Shown here: positions 1-10,918 of the stretch, in pieces | Position numbering within the stretch: position 1 is the first letter of the stretch | How the letters are laid out: the number at the start of each line of letters is the position of its first letter | Source: Doryteuthis pealeii | Lineage: Eukaryota; Mollusca; Cephalopoda; Myopsida; Loliginidae | Length of the DNA: 64,000 nt | NCBI GenBank assembly: GCA_023376005.1 | Contig: CM042138.1 | Location: forward strand, 99,171,491-99,235,490 | Reading direction: 5' to 3' | The notes under the pieces: model-generated | The model's input: only the letters and a program-made list of their open reading frames with translations | Told to the model about the DNA's origin: nothing | Database searches by the model: none | Program-made: the position numbers and the translations under genes

Positions 1-884
1 AGGAGACAGACGTCATTTTTTGTCTGACTGTGAGTAGCGAAAATAGTGGTAATGAATGTAATTTATGATAGAAATGTTTGACCTTACTCTTCCTCTCTGA
101 AAAAAATCCATGGAGCGAGCAAGAAATAAACAACCCGTTTTTTGCTATCCACAACCCATTGTTCTTTCGTATGTTGTTTTTTAGAACCCACTACCTATGT
201 TGAACGCTGCCGCTTGTGTATGCTCAGTCCTATTACTAGATGACTTAAGTCTTTTATGGTGCTGTGACCACACTACATCAGGGAATAGTATCACCCATAT
301 GCAAATTTTGTATATTCCAGAGTGCCATATATACCAGCTGCTTCATGTCAAATTCATTCAGACTTAGCTGGTTGTTCACTTCAACAGTATACTGACTGAC
401 TCACTTCAACAGTATACTGACTGACTTACTTCAAAAGGCTGAAACTGGTACTTGATCCTATAGCAATAGCAATCTATTCTCTGATATAGAGAGCTGTGGG
501 GGAAATTTGGTAGGCAAAGAGTTAAGTGTTAAAAAACCTTGAGGAACAGTTAAAACTCTTGTGGCCATTTTTAGGCTGCAAGTAAGAGCACTTTACAGTG
601 GAGATCCCTTGTGGCATTAATTTTGATCCATGTTGAGTAGAATCCTATGATCCTTGTGTTTTTCAGTGTTAAGCAGAATCCATGTTTGTTGGTCCGTGTA
701 TCTTGAATCCTATGATCCTTGTGTTCCTCAGCGTTAAGCACAAGCAACTGAATACCTTTCCACCAAGGCCTTTAAATAGTTAACCAACAACGTATTGACA
801 TGTTGATTGGCCGATTCAGTCCATGCAGCCTCTAAGAGTCTATAAATTTAAGTTGTGCACACCTTAAATACAAAAAAAATTAGG

Positions 885-1165
885 CGCGTTGGTCTAATGG
901 TTAGTCGTAGGAAATGGACTTGTCAACGCGAGTTCAATTCCTGGACAAGCTGTTGGCATTTCACATGGTGCTATTACCCTTGGGAAAGGTATGAATCCAA
1001 TTCTCCCTCCAGCTATGGGTAAATAGCAGGGCAAACTGGACTCTTTAATCATGTCTAGGTAACCAGTCTAGGAGAAGGAAAACTTTGAATTCAAACCTGT
1101 TAAACTCTACCTAAGAAAATGACCTTGTGTCGCATGCTATTCATGCAGAGGGGTTGGTAAATATA
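885..1165 (+). repeat. tRNA-derived SINE, family A
   Basis: The head is tRNA-like, with an A-box-like stretch around 'tggtctaatggttag' and a B-box-like 'gagttcaattcc'. The family body follows ('acccttgggaaaggtatgaa', then 'ctccctccagctatgggtaa'). The same sequence recurs more than a dozen times in both orientations in this window. It resembles tRNA-derived SINEs described from cephalopods; the exact family name is not assigned. Confidence 0.8.
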
Positions 1166-1341
1166 TATATATAAGATTTTTGGATGTTTGTTTATTTTAG
1201 AAACGTTGCTGAATAAAGTATATATTAAATTTTTATTTGAAGGCACTTACAACGCATGTATCGCATAAAATTCGATACTATTTCTTATAGAAAATGAACT
1301 TGACAAATGTAATCCCGGCAAAGGATGGCTCGGTGTGTAGA

Positions 1342-1387
1342 ATACCGTACAGACTGTTTCGACTTTATTAAGTCTCATCAGCGGTAT
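1342..1387 (-). ncRNA. Type I hammerhead ribozyme (left arm)
   Basis: Read on the minus strand this is the same 46-nt motif as in the right arm. The CTGATGA core is at 1375-1381, followed by a 5-bp stem II with an AATA loop, then GAAA, a 3-bp stem III with a triloop, and a 6-bp stem I. All catalytic core positions are intact. Confidence 0.75.
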
Positions 1388-1592
1388 ATACTAACGATTT
1401 CCCTCCGACAGAAATCGAAACCGGGACTTCAGCAGACACAGTGAAACACTAGTGAAACACTTTTATCACCTCGGCCACAGTACACAGCTGACCATCCTAG
1501 CGAAATTAAAACACCCCCTTACCTATTATGGTAGAGGCGTGTAAGTATCACTTGACAAGCTTAATTTCGCTAGGATGGTCAGCTGTGTACTG

Positions 1593-1648
1593 TGGCCGAG
1601 GCGATAAAAGTGTTTCACTGTGTCTGCTGAAGTCCCGGTTTCGATTTC
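1593..1648 (+). promoter_or_regulatory. Putative internal RNA polymerase III promoter (A and B boxes) of the hammerhead SINE
   Basis: TGGCCGAGGCG at 1593-1603 fits the A-box consensus TRGYNNARNNG at every position. GTTTCGATTTC at 1638-1648 matches the B-box consensus at about 9 of 11 positions. The 34-base spacing is normal for a tRNA gene. The hammerhead starts 23 bases downstream, so a Pol III transcript would contain it. Confidence 0.55.
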
Positions 1649-1671
1649 TGTCGGAGGGAAATCGTTAGTAT

Positions 1672-1717
1672 ATACCGCTGATGAGACTTAATAAAGTCGA
1701 AACAGTCTGTACGGTAT
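1672..1717 (+). ncRNA. Type I hammerhead ribozyme (right arm)
   Basis: Seen directly: stem I strand ATACCG (1672-1677), core CTGATGA (1678-1684), stem II GACTT/AAGTC with loop AATA (1685-1698), core GAAA (1699-1702), stem III (A1702, C1703, A1704 with T1708, G1709, T1710; triloop GTC), cleavage position A1711, and stem I strand CGGTAT (1712-1717) pairing perfectly with ATACCG. This is a complete minimal type I hammerhead with a short stem III, the form known from Penelope-like elements, retrozymes and the Schistosoma SINE-like element. Self-cleavage is inferred from the intact core; the single-element short stem III often works best as a dimer. Confidence 0.8.
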
Positions 1718-1829
1718 TCTACACACCGAGCCATCCTTTGCCGGGATTACACTTGTCAAGTTCATTTTCTATAAGAAATAGTATCGAATTTTATGCGATA
1801 CATGCGTTGTAAGTGCCTTCAAGTAAAAA

Positions 1830-1872
<43 letters not shown>
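1830..1872. repeat. (AT)n microsatellite
   Basis: Uninterrupted TA dinucleotide tract at the right edge of the inverted element. The partner copy has a tract of different length at 42667-42696. Confidence 0.95.
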
Positions 1873-1874
<2 letters not shown>

Positions 1875-2393
1875 AAAATATTCCAACAGTAACAGTGTGC
1901 CACCAAGTGTATTCAACTGCTGTAATCAATATATGGAATGGCATATACATTTAAGGGTTCAAGGTTATTCCTTTCTTGGTTGGACTAAGAATTTTTCAAA
2001 TTATTTTGTACTTCTAGCTGCTCTCTGAAAATGTTAATTTACTAAAACCAATTCTTAACTGTTTTACTTTTCTTTGTTTTTTTTTTTCTTTTAAGGCAAA
2101 ATGTTGTCGTCTTTTGACAAAGGGGTTTTAATGGAATGAAGTCAGAGAGCATGATTAGAAAATAACAAAATTAGACTCCAATGATTCAATCAGCAAACTG
2201 AACATGAGAGAATTCAAAAGAGAAGAGCAATAATTGAGGTGGCAAATTCCAACAGGTTTATTAGAAGGTCTGAAAAGAGACCATCTCCAATACACAAACA
2301 GGCACAGTAATATGATGTGCTTGAGAAAGGAAGTATTAACTTTCTTAAATGGTCAGATTCAAGATTCTAAAATCAACAGATAACTGTTTGGTT

Positions 2394-2735
2394 TGTTTTG
2401 TTTTGTGGCATATCAACCTTGGTGGGTCATTTAATGCTGACAAAGTTTTGAAATGAATTCATTCTTAATAGATACTCAATTTTTTTTTATAAACACATTT
2501 TACTATTTAATCAATAGATGGGACTCTAACAGGTACTACCACTGCGGGTCAGAGTGGACCAGGGAGCAATGGTGATGAAGGGGTGCTCCACATTCCCCAG
2601 ACCTCCAGAACAAGAACCTCACCATCAGATAAAGTTTAACGTCATTCCTAGGACATGAAAACCGTCAGCCACCACCTTCTAGCACATATGATAAAAAGGG
2701 TTGCCATAAGGGCAATAGGGTTGGGACAATTATAT
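2394..2735 (-). repeat. Family C dispersed repeat (SINE-like)
   Basis: It has the reverse complement of the shared tail near 2405, then the family body: 'ggtactaccactgcgggtca', 'gatgaaggggtgctccacat', 'cagataaagtttaacgtcat'. The end is near 'agggcaatagggttgggaca'. The same body occurs about ten times in the window in both orientations. Confidence 0.75.
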
Positions 2736-2945
2736 ATATTTACATTTCACATTGTGCTAATACCCTTGGGAAAGGTATGCATCTAACTACTCTCCCTCCA
2801 GCTATGGATAAATAGTAGGGCAGATTGGGCTCATTAACCTTGGCTAGGTAACCATCTAGAAGGGAAACTCTGAATTCAAACCTGTTAAGCTCTGCTTAAG
2901 AAATTGACCTTGTGTCACGTCCTGCTCGTGCGGAGGGGTTTAAAA
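2735..2945 (+). repeat. SINE family A, tRNA head missing
   Basis: It begins in the 'cattgtgctaatacccttgg' region and runs to the end of the family (aaattgaccttgtgtcacg). It abuts the family C repeat with no tRNA-like head, so it is a truncated or replaced copy. The same arrangement is in the duplicate at 43570-43775. Confidence 0.7.
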
Positions 2946-3786
2946 AAAACCAAACAAACAGGAATAACTATAAAATGCTAATTAGAATCCTTCATTACTT
3001 TTTAAATAGAAGTGTCAATATCATCATGGACTGTTGTTGCTAGCTATCATATATAAGAAAATGCTGAATATTTTGTAGTATTAAAAAAGGTTTTTTGTTT
3101 ACTGATGACAGACCCAAATAAAACTCTACATTTTATTTATACTGAGCACATTTATTACATTTGAAGATGAAATTATATAAACTAAACTGCAGTTCGTCAC
3201 GAAACTTGATATAACACATTTTAAAAGGTAAAAAATTTGGAATTTCCCACCTGCTGCCTTAGAAATATCTACTTTGTTTGAACAAATATCTAAAACAAGA
3301 GAGCTAGATAGTGAAGTAGCATTAAAGACAATAGACAGTGATACCTTGTCTATTTAATCTTTCTATCTATCTGTCTCACTCTCTCTCAATAATATATATA
3401 TATATATATTATATATAAAGAGTGTGTGTGAGTGAGGAAAATATGGAAGTAAATCGACTGTATATAGCAAATAGAAAAAAAACTTTTTTTCATCTTTTAA
3501 TTTATTATATCTCTTTAAAAAATACATCATATTTTAGATGTCTTCACTTGTACCAATCATATCACCTTTTTCAAAAACAAATGCTGCTAATGGATTTTAA
3601 TATTTTTTCGCTATATACTTTATCATCTCCAGTTTTATTTTTGAAAAGATTTCCATCACTCTTCAGACAACACTTCCATTCTAATGTCCTGATGAAGGTT
3701 TGATAAAAACTGAAACGTTTTAACATCAACTCACCATCTGTTAGTAAATTTATTCTCTTTGGAATATTTTGTTTTTTTCTATTTTT

Positions 3787-3965
3787 ATATATACAAGTGT
3801 GTCCAAAAAAAGTATAGAGATTTTTTGTACTTTTTGACACCTTGTATTCTGAAAATAATAATGTTCCATTCATTCTTCATTTCTATCTTGGTAAAATACA
3901 GCTTTAAACTTGGTACTTTTTTGACACCTTGTATTCTGAAAACAATTAATGAATGAAACATTATT
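3787..3965. mobile_element. Small Tc1/mariner-like MITE cluster
   Basis: Terminal-inverted-repeat-like sequence ('acaagtgtgtccaaaaaaag' opposed by 'tactttttgacaccttgtat') recurs several times over about 230 bases, ending at the gap. The duplicate at 44630-44875 preserves the same arrangement, including a short near-perfect hairpin at 44815-44875. Confidence 0.6.
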
Positions 3966-4028
3966 TTTTTCAGATACAAGGTGTGGCAAAAGTACAAAAA
4001 AAATCTCAATACTTTGTATCTCTCTCTT

Positions 4029-4128
4029 NNNNNNNNNNNNNNNNNNNNNNNNNNNNNNNNNNNNNNNNNNNNNNNNNNNNNNNNNNNNNNNNNNNNNNNN
4101 NNNNNNNNNNNNNNNNNNNNNNNNNNNN
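4029..4128. other. Assembly gap (100 N)
   Basis: A run of exactly 100 unknown bases, a size often used as a placeholder for gaps of unknown length. Left of it is duplicated sequence; right of it is a large palindrome. Confidence 0.99.
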
Positions 4129-5875
4129 TAACAAGCTGTCCACAATCATTACTACTGATAGCAGGTTGATCCTCACCAGAGCCCATACTCAACCTTTTTA
4201 CCCATGGCAAATAGGTGGCTAAATACCAACGTCTCTTCAATCAATAACGATCGGAAAGTCTAAGGTTTATAAGCTTTGCAGTAGATTATTATAGTAGTTC
4301 AACCTCACTGATGCCTTACTGTACATACCAAAAACTAAGATTGTAATTAGCAAATTAACAATAAAAGTATCACATTTATTCTGGCCGATTGTTTTTGTTA
4401 ATTCTATTCTTATAAAGCAATGGAGGAAATGACTCGTTGACAAGAGTTCAATCCTGACAAAGCGATATACAACGCTAATACTTTTGGAAAGTTGAACCAC
4501 TACCTCCCCCTCACTCATGGTAAAAGTAGATTAGGCAAACTGGCACTTGAACCTTGGTATAGGCTATCGCTTAGATGTTAGTTGGCTGTATTTTCACTAA
4601 TCATAAAAAATTTTAAAAAACAACAAGAAATTGAATACAACATATAAGCAAATTAAAAACTCACCACTCAAATTGCGGTCTTTATTTTCTCCATGATTTG
4701 GTGTGCCTGTTAGTTAAAAACAACAACAATCATTTAGATGGAGATGTAAAAAAATAAATAAAAGAAATAAAGACTGATATTTACAATGGATGTTGATGGC
4801 AAAGAGAGATGATCAGAATAAAAATTAAAGAAATCAGTATGAAAAGTTATTGTTTAATGCATACCACCCAGGTCACCGTTAATTAAGTATGGATTAGGAT
4901 ATTCAATACTTAATGATTACCCATTTAAAGCACTGCATGTACTGTAAACAACCTGATATCAAAATCAAATAACCCAAAGGAGTTGATATTCCATAAAACA
5001 AAAAAAACCAACCAGACAAAAATTTTACCAACAAACAGTTTGCTTACAAATAAATATATACAAAAGACAGGACTTTGCTTTGGGTGACCCAACTAGGGAA
5101 TATGCCATTAAACAAATAACCATATTTCATACTGATTTTTATTTATTCTATCAATCTCTCTTTGCCATCAAACATCCAATTGTAAATAATCAAGTCTTTA
5201 TTTCCCTTTAATTATTTTTTACCATCTCCATCTAATGATTGTTGTTGTTTTAATCTAACAGGCAACACCCACCAATCATGCAGAAAATAAAAACCCCGCC
5301 AATTTGAAGTGGTGAGTTTTTAATTTTGCTTATTTTGCTATTCAATTTCTGTTGTTTTTAAAACTTTTTTTAATGAATTAGTGAAATAGATCACAATTAG
5401 GAACTGAGCCTTACCAAGGTTAAAGTGCCAAGTTGCCCTACTATTTACCCATAGCTGGAGGGAGAGTAGTGGATTCATACCTTTCCAAAGAGTATTAGCG
5501 CTATGTGAACTATAGCTTGTCCAGGATTTTGAATCTTGTCACGAGTCCATTTTCCAACTTGCTTTTATCAAGAATAGAATTTAACAAAAAAACACACCTG
5601 GCCAGAATAAATGACATACTATATTGTTAATTTGCTATTTACTAATCTTAGTTTGTACTGACACCAAAGTACAGGCATCCAGTGAGGATTGAACCTACTA
5701 AATAAACTACATGACAAGCTAATTAAACCTTAGACTTTCCGAGTCAGTATGATTAGAAGAGACATTTATTAGCCAACCTATTGCCATGGTCACAAAAGGT
5801 TGCAAGTATGGGGCATCTGTGAGGATCAAACTTGCTATTCATAGTAATGAATCTGTGAGACCAGCTTGTTAACCA
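4129..5875. repeat. Large imperfect palindrome next to the gap
   Basis: 4129-4886 and 5080-5875 are diverged reverse complements. Matching landmarks include 'taacaagctg' with 'cagcttgtta', 'ggaaagtctaaggttt' with 'aaaccttagactttcc', and 'taaaaactcaccactcaaat' with 'aagtggtgagttttta'. The arms include opposed partial SINE A copies (about 4440-4600 and 5375-5560) and a tRNA-like SINE D on the right (about 5640-5900). The central 190 bases are unpaired. No exon was found. Confidence 0.75.
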
Positions 5876-6339
5876 TTACATCATAATGGGATACCCTGAT
5901 TAAAGACCCACCATGTTGAAAGTTGCTAAAAAAATTCATTTATTAATAACAAAAATTTATTTGAATTTGATTAACCAGTTTATATGTTGTTATTCTAATT
6001 TATAGTCTCTTGCTTGATTCTGATGGGTAAGAATTTATCCATTCACTGTAAATGACTGGGCCATTAAGAGAAAAAAGTTCCAAATTTCCACTGACAGAAT
6101 TAGCCACTTTATATATAGATATGAGTAGATATGTATTTCTGTCGGCCAAAGTTCTAACTAAAATTGATTGATTGGACTGATAAAATAATTAATCAAATTC
6201 TAATCAAAGTCTAATGCATTGTGCATTAGACTTTAATAGGAGAATCATTGTTGCTTCTGGTAGAATATAATCAAAAGATTTAAATGATTATTGGTCGAGT
6301 ATTAGCCCATCTTCAGAAGTGCAGGGTGCAATGGACATT

Positions 6340-6590
6340 GTTGTAGGAAATGGACTTGTCAACTCAAGTTCAAATCCTGAACATGGTCATTTGCATTTCA
6401 CATTGAGCTAATGCCCTTGGAAATCCAAATGTTTCTCTCTCCAACTATTGGTAAATAGTAGGGCAACTGGGCTCTTTAACCTTGGTTAAGCAACTAGTCT
6501 TGAAGAAAGAAAACTCTGAATGCAAACCTGGTTAAACTCTGCTTAAGAAATTGACATTGTGTCACCTCCTAGTCATGGTAAAATACATTA
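6340..6590 (+). repeat. SINE family A
   Basis: The tRNA-like head ('tgtaggaaatggacttgtca') is followed by the family body and the 3' end 'aagaaattgacattgtgtca'. It lies about 185 bases upstream of the first recognised moonraker exon. Confidence 0.75.
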
Positions 6591-6775
6591 GCCCATCTTC
6601 TGATATTCTTTTATAGAATTCTATGTATTTATTTCTTTTCAATTAAAACATAGAAAAATATTTTTATTCTTTGCTTATCATGTTTAAAGGCAAATTTGTT
6701 ATTTGTATTAAAGATTGAATGTGAGAATGTTCACACTCTGATACTCTAATACTTTATAATTTACTTTTCCTCTAG

Positions 6776-7051
6776 CCTGGATTTGGCAGTGTGGACCTTG
6801 TTTCTCATCCTGGAAAGAAGATGGAAAAAGTTGGTGAATCTATTATTGAGGAATTGTTGTCCCTTGAATCAAGGCAACAAGAAAGGCAGGAAGCAAAATG
6901 CTCATCTACAACCGTGAAAGACACACAAGAGAGTAAAACTCCACAATGGAAATCAATGGCAGAAAGTCAGTTAACAGAAGAAGAAATGAGATCAATTGAT
7001 TTGAATCTTCCTCCTTTAGAAGTTTTACTTCATAGATTACAAGAAATGGAG
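6776..7051 (+). CDS. KIAA0753: Moonraker-like exon a (92 codons)
   Basis: The acceptor 'ttttcctctag' precedes CCT GGA TTT, and the donor is GAG|gtcagt. The exon starts and ends in phase 0. It is charged and coiled-coil-like ('EELLSLESRQQERQEAK') and ends in 'LEVLLHRLQEME'. A coding exon must lie upstream, since there is no start in context. Confidence 0.85.
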
Positions 7052-10000
7052 GTCAGTTGATTTGCTCAGCAAACAATCTTTATTTTCTATCCAATTCATT
7101 AGTATTAATTAGCAAATATATGCACCATCCAGGGGCAAGTATTTAAGTTTTAATGTAATAAAATATATTAAATTAGAAAGGCTAATGAAACTAAATAAGA
7201 ATGCAGATAAAAAGATTTGAAACAGAGGGGTATAATAAAAAAATAGAACAACTGAAACTTACTCTTCCATCACTTCCGTCTTTCATTACTAAATTTTCTT
7301 AATTTAACTATTTAGTTAAATTAGGAGGTAAAGAATAAAATTACAGTTATTTCTTTTAAGATCTTTTGATAGATTTCTTTTAAGATCTGTCCACAAGATT
7401 TTTGCTCATGTTCAATAAGATAAAACCAAACAATTAGAAATCAATAATACTAAGCACATATTTATTAAATCTAATTTTTAATATTAATATGCAAATTAGC
7501 CTTCCTGTTTGCACTGTAAACCGCTATTTTGTAGTGTATATAAATATAATTGCATGTTATTAGTATGTAGATATGGTTAACATATCTAACCCTGGTTTCG
7601 ACTGGGGGGTCCAGTGGCTTCGGTCCTAGACCTTACATCATTGATTCCAGGGGCCCATCCCCCCAGGAAACACCTGCCCCTTTAATTTAAAGGGACAGGG
7701 CTGGGTCTATTGCCCAGTACCTGAAGTGATCCTCTTGAGGGGTAATGCCGACGGGATCAACGCACTTTTTGCACCTGCCATCCATGAGCTTCGGTTCATG
7801 GGTAGTCCCACATTAATAGGGCCTTGTGCCTAACCCATACACATGGTAAATATCTAGTATGTAGATATGGTCAACAGTATTAATAATGTAAAACAATTTT
7901 ATTAATAAAATTGAGGTTTAAATAAGAAAAAAACATGGAGAATGTGACGTCAATAACTAAGGTAATTGTGACTTGTGTAGTAACATAGTTTTGGTTACAG
8001 ACAGAAAAGCACACAGTCTCCATTATAAGATTTTCTTATTTGTTCAGCAAGTGATGAAAAACTATGGAATCACTACTATTAAAAAAACATTTCTTTTTAA
8101 TCTATGAATATTAAACTCTGTACAAATCTGAGACAAAATCTATTTTACTTTAATAGCCAAATTTTCTGGCTTCATTGATTCTAATTTTTATTAATTTGTT
8201 ACATGAAGCCATAAAGTTTGGCTATTAAACTCACAATAGTATTCCTAGTAGGTATTTACTCAACCCATTTGCCATGGGCTGGATGTGACACAAGGTTACA
8301 AGTATGGGGCATCTAGCAAGGATCTCACTCGCTATTCAGTAGTAATGGCTCTGCAATATATTCTATCAGCTATTATTGTTTTCTAAGTATTATTATTATT
8401 ATTAGTTACTTGAAACCATATAACTGTTTGCAAACAAATAATTATTATTAGACAGAAATAATTACTTAGAACCATATAATTATTAGTATTAGATAAGAAT
8501 ACTTGAAACCATACAACTGTCTGCACATTATTTGCATTGGATAGAAATACTTGATATCATATAACTGTGTACAAAGAAAACCTCTTAAAACTAAACAAAA
8601 AATAAAATAGCCCTAGATGGGTTGACATTCTATTAATCATTTTCTTATTTTAGGAACTAGATATATTTTTAGATCCAATAAATGTAAATATGATCCAAAT
8701 ATTTATGATTTCTCACTTTTTGATATACTTCTGGCCATTATCGGATCAGAAAAAAACTAAATTCTATTTACTTTTTTGTTTTTTATTCAATTTTTAATAA
8801 CTTTAAAACTCAGTATTTGCTGTTTGTACCTTATCACATCAAATACAAGATGATATCTAAGTGAAAATCTTCACAGGACTCTACATATCTATCCGTTGTT
8901 AAATACATTTTAAATCCTAATGACCCAAACAAAGGATCCATTTTTTAAAATTTGATCTAGCCAGTTGTATGTATTTACTCAACCCCTTCACCATGGGCAG
9001 GATGTGACACAAGGTCAAATTTAAAGCAGAGTAAAGCAGGTCTGAATTCAGTTTTCCTTCTAGACTGGTTGCCTAGCTAAGGCTAAAGAACCTTAATAAG
9101 GAAAACGAGTTATGATTTCATGATATATTGCAATAAAAGTTGGAGGCGCATGGTCTAATAGTTAGTCATAAGAAATGGACTCGTCAACTCTAGTTCAAAT
9201 CTGGACAAAGCTACAGTTCACATAGTGCTAATACCCTCAGGAAAGGTATGAATCCACGTACTCTCCCTCCAGCTATTGGTAAATAGTAGGGCAGACTGGG
9301 CTCTTTAACCTTGGTTAGGCAACCAGTCTAGGAGAAGGAAAACTCTGTTAAACTCTTCAAACCTGTTAAACTCTGCTTGGGGTGGTCACTACTAGAATAG
9401 GCTCAGTCCTAATTAGTGATCTATTTCACTACTACTAATTTTATCGTCCTAGGAAATGAACACAGCAAACCAAGTTCAAATCCTGGACAAGACTGTTTGC
9501 ATTCCACATAGCACTAATACCCTTGGGTAAACAGGTATGGGTAAATAGACCAGACTCTAACTTTCGTATGGCAATCAATCTAGGATGAATAAAAAACACT
9601 CTGAATTAAAACCTGTTAAACTTGACTTAAAAATTGACTTTGTGTTGTATCCTGATCATGGCAGAGAAGTTGGGTAAATACATAGTTGTCTGAATAATAA
9701 GACTGAAAATCTTTGTTTTCTCTTTTGGCAGAATGAACAAATTCAGATTCGGTCTCGTTGGGCTTCTCTTAAATATCATGACACAGAAGCAGCAGCTGAA
9801 GAATGTATCAAAACCAAAGGTCAGTTTAACTATATCATTATTTTATTTTTTTGACTGATTTACATTTTTTAAAAACTTAATTAAATTCAAACTTTGCCTT
9901 ATGACTCAAAAGCCGTTTATAGTAAATCTACCAATTGGCAACCCTGTCAGCTGGGGCTTTAGAATACACTGACTGCACCAGGGGTAAGACTCTTCCAATG

Positions 10001-10863
10001 GGGCCACCTGCTGGCCATGAGTGGTGACCTGTGATGCTTAAAGATGGAATACTGATGGCTGAGTAGTCCACTTTGGTTCTTACTTATGCTAAACAGGCAG
10101 TCGGAGAGGCCTCCTCTGATTAATTGGCTGGTTATGTCAAGCCCTAGCATCTATATGATTGTCCCAACTCTATTGCCTTTATGGCAAGCCCCAATCCTTG
10201 TTATTATGTGGGTGCTAGAAGGTGGTTGGCTGAGGGTCTTGTCTTGGGAATGATGTTAAACTCTATCTAATGGTGTGGTTCCAGTTCTTGAGGTCTGGGG
10301 AAAGTGGAGCACCACTTCATCACCGTTGCTCCCAAGTCCACTCTGACCCGGAGTGGTAGTACCTGTTAGGGTCCCATCTATAAGTGTTCTGGATATGACA
10401 ATTTTTACATTAAAGAAATTTACCCTGATTATTCAGACATTTGTGTATCATTTGCTGTTTACTAAAATGTACCTTATCTTTTCCAGAAATTATTTATTGA
10501 TTTCTGTAATATAAACCTTATATATATATCAAGAAAGAAATAGAATCTGGAGTCTTCACACAACTTCAATGGTTTTGCACAATTTTTACACACACACACA
10601 CACACATATATATGAAATAATTCAATGTAAAAGACGGTATATTTCCTTGAAAAAAAAAAAAAATCCAGTGGTTGACCATTCCCGCATCCTGTTGGTCTGC
10701 AGTTTGAATTGTTGCCGGCTATCTTGCTTCTGCTTATTGTTGGATCTCAACTTTTTGAACTGAGAAAAGGACTTAGTCGTCGTACAAAGCTATATCTCTA
10801 TATTATCCATCTATGTACAGATACCCCTTTAGACAATCGTCTGACAAGACGTCGCAATCAACA

Positions 10864-10918
<55 letters not shown>

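Larger units (their letters stand above)
1220..1839. mobile_element. Inverted pair of hammerhead-bearing SINE-like elements (fold-back)
   Basis: Arms 1220-1508 and 1561-1839 are reverse complements with very few mismatches, apart from an 11-base duplication in the left arm ('tagtgaaacac'). They are separated by a 52-base spacer. In the right arm an A-box match (1593-1603) and a weaker B-box match (1638-1648), 34 bases apart, precede a hammerhead ribozyme at 1672-1717; the left arm mirrors this on the other strand. The two units are head to head. The equivalent site in the duplicate copy (about 42665-42700) has only an (AT)n tract, so this is an insertion. Whether it arose by retroposition into the (AT)n or as a fold-back is inference. 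Confidence 0.8.
1..4028 (+). repeat. Large direct duplication, copy A (partner 41534-44880)
   Basis: The block from the first base of the window to the assembly gap is collinear with 41534-44880 and almost identical. Differences are scattered substitutions, small indels, microsatellite length changes and one large insertion (about 1170-1840) present only here. Because the match starts at base 1 it probably extends left of the window. It contains a SINE, a family C repeat, a SINE 3' part and a small MITE, but no recognisable exon. It may be a recent segmental duplication or an alternative haplotype placed in the scaffold. Confidence 0.9.

Noticed and set aside
3685..3720. Hammerhead-like 'cctgatgaaggtttgataaa' followed by 'aactgaaacg' (also at 44530)
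   Set aside because: Core boxes are present, but stem II has a mismatch and no stem III/cleavage triplet or stem I partner could be placed on either side.
3870..4240. ORFs spanning the gap
   Set aside because: They are extended through 100 unknown bases and lie on MITE and palindrome sequence.
5265..5310. AG-to-GT bounded segment resembling an exon
   Set aside because: It lies in the palindrome, its inverted partner at 4680-4740 has no matching splice context, and no conserved peptide results.
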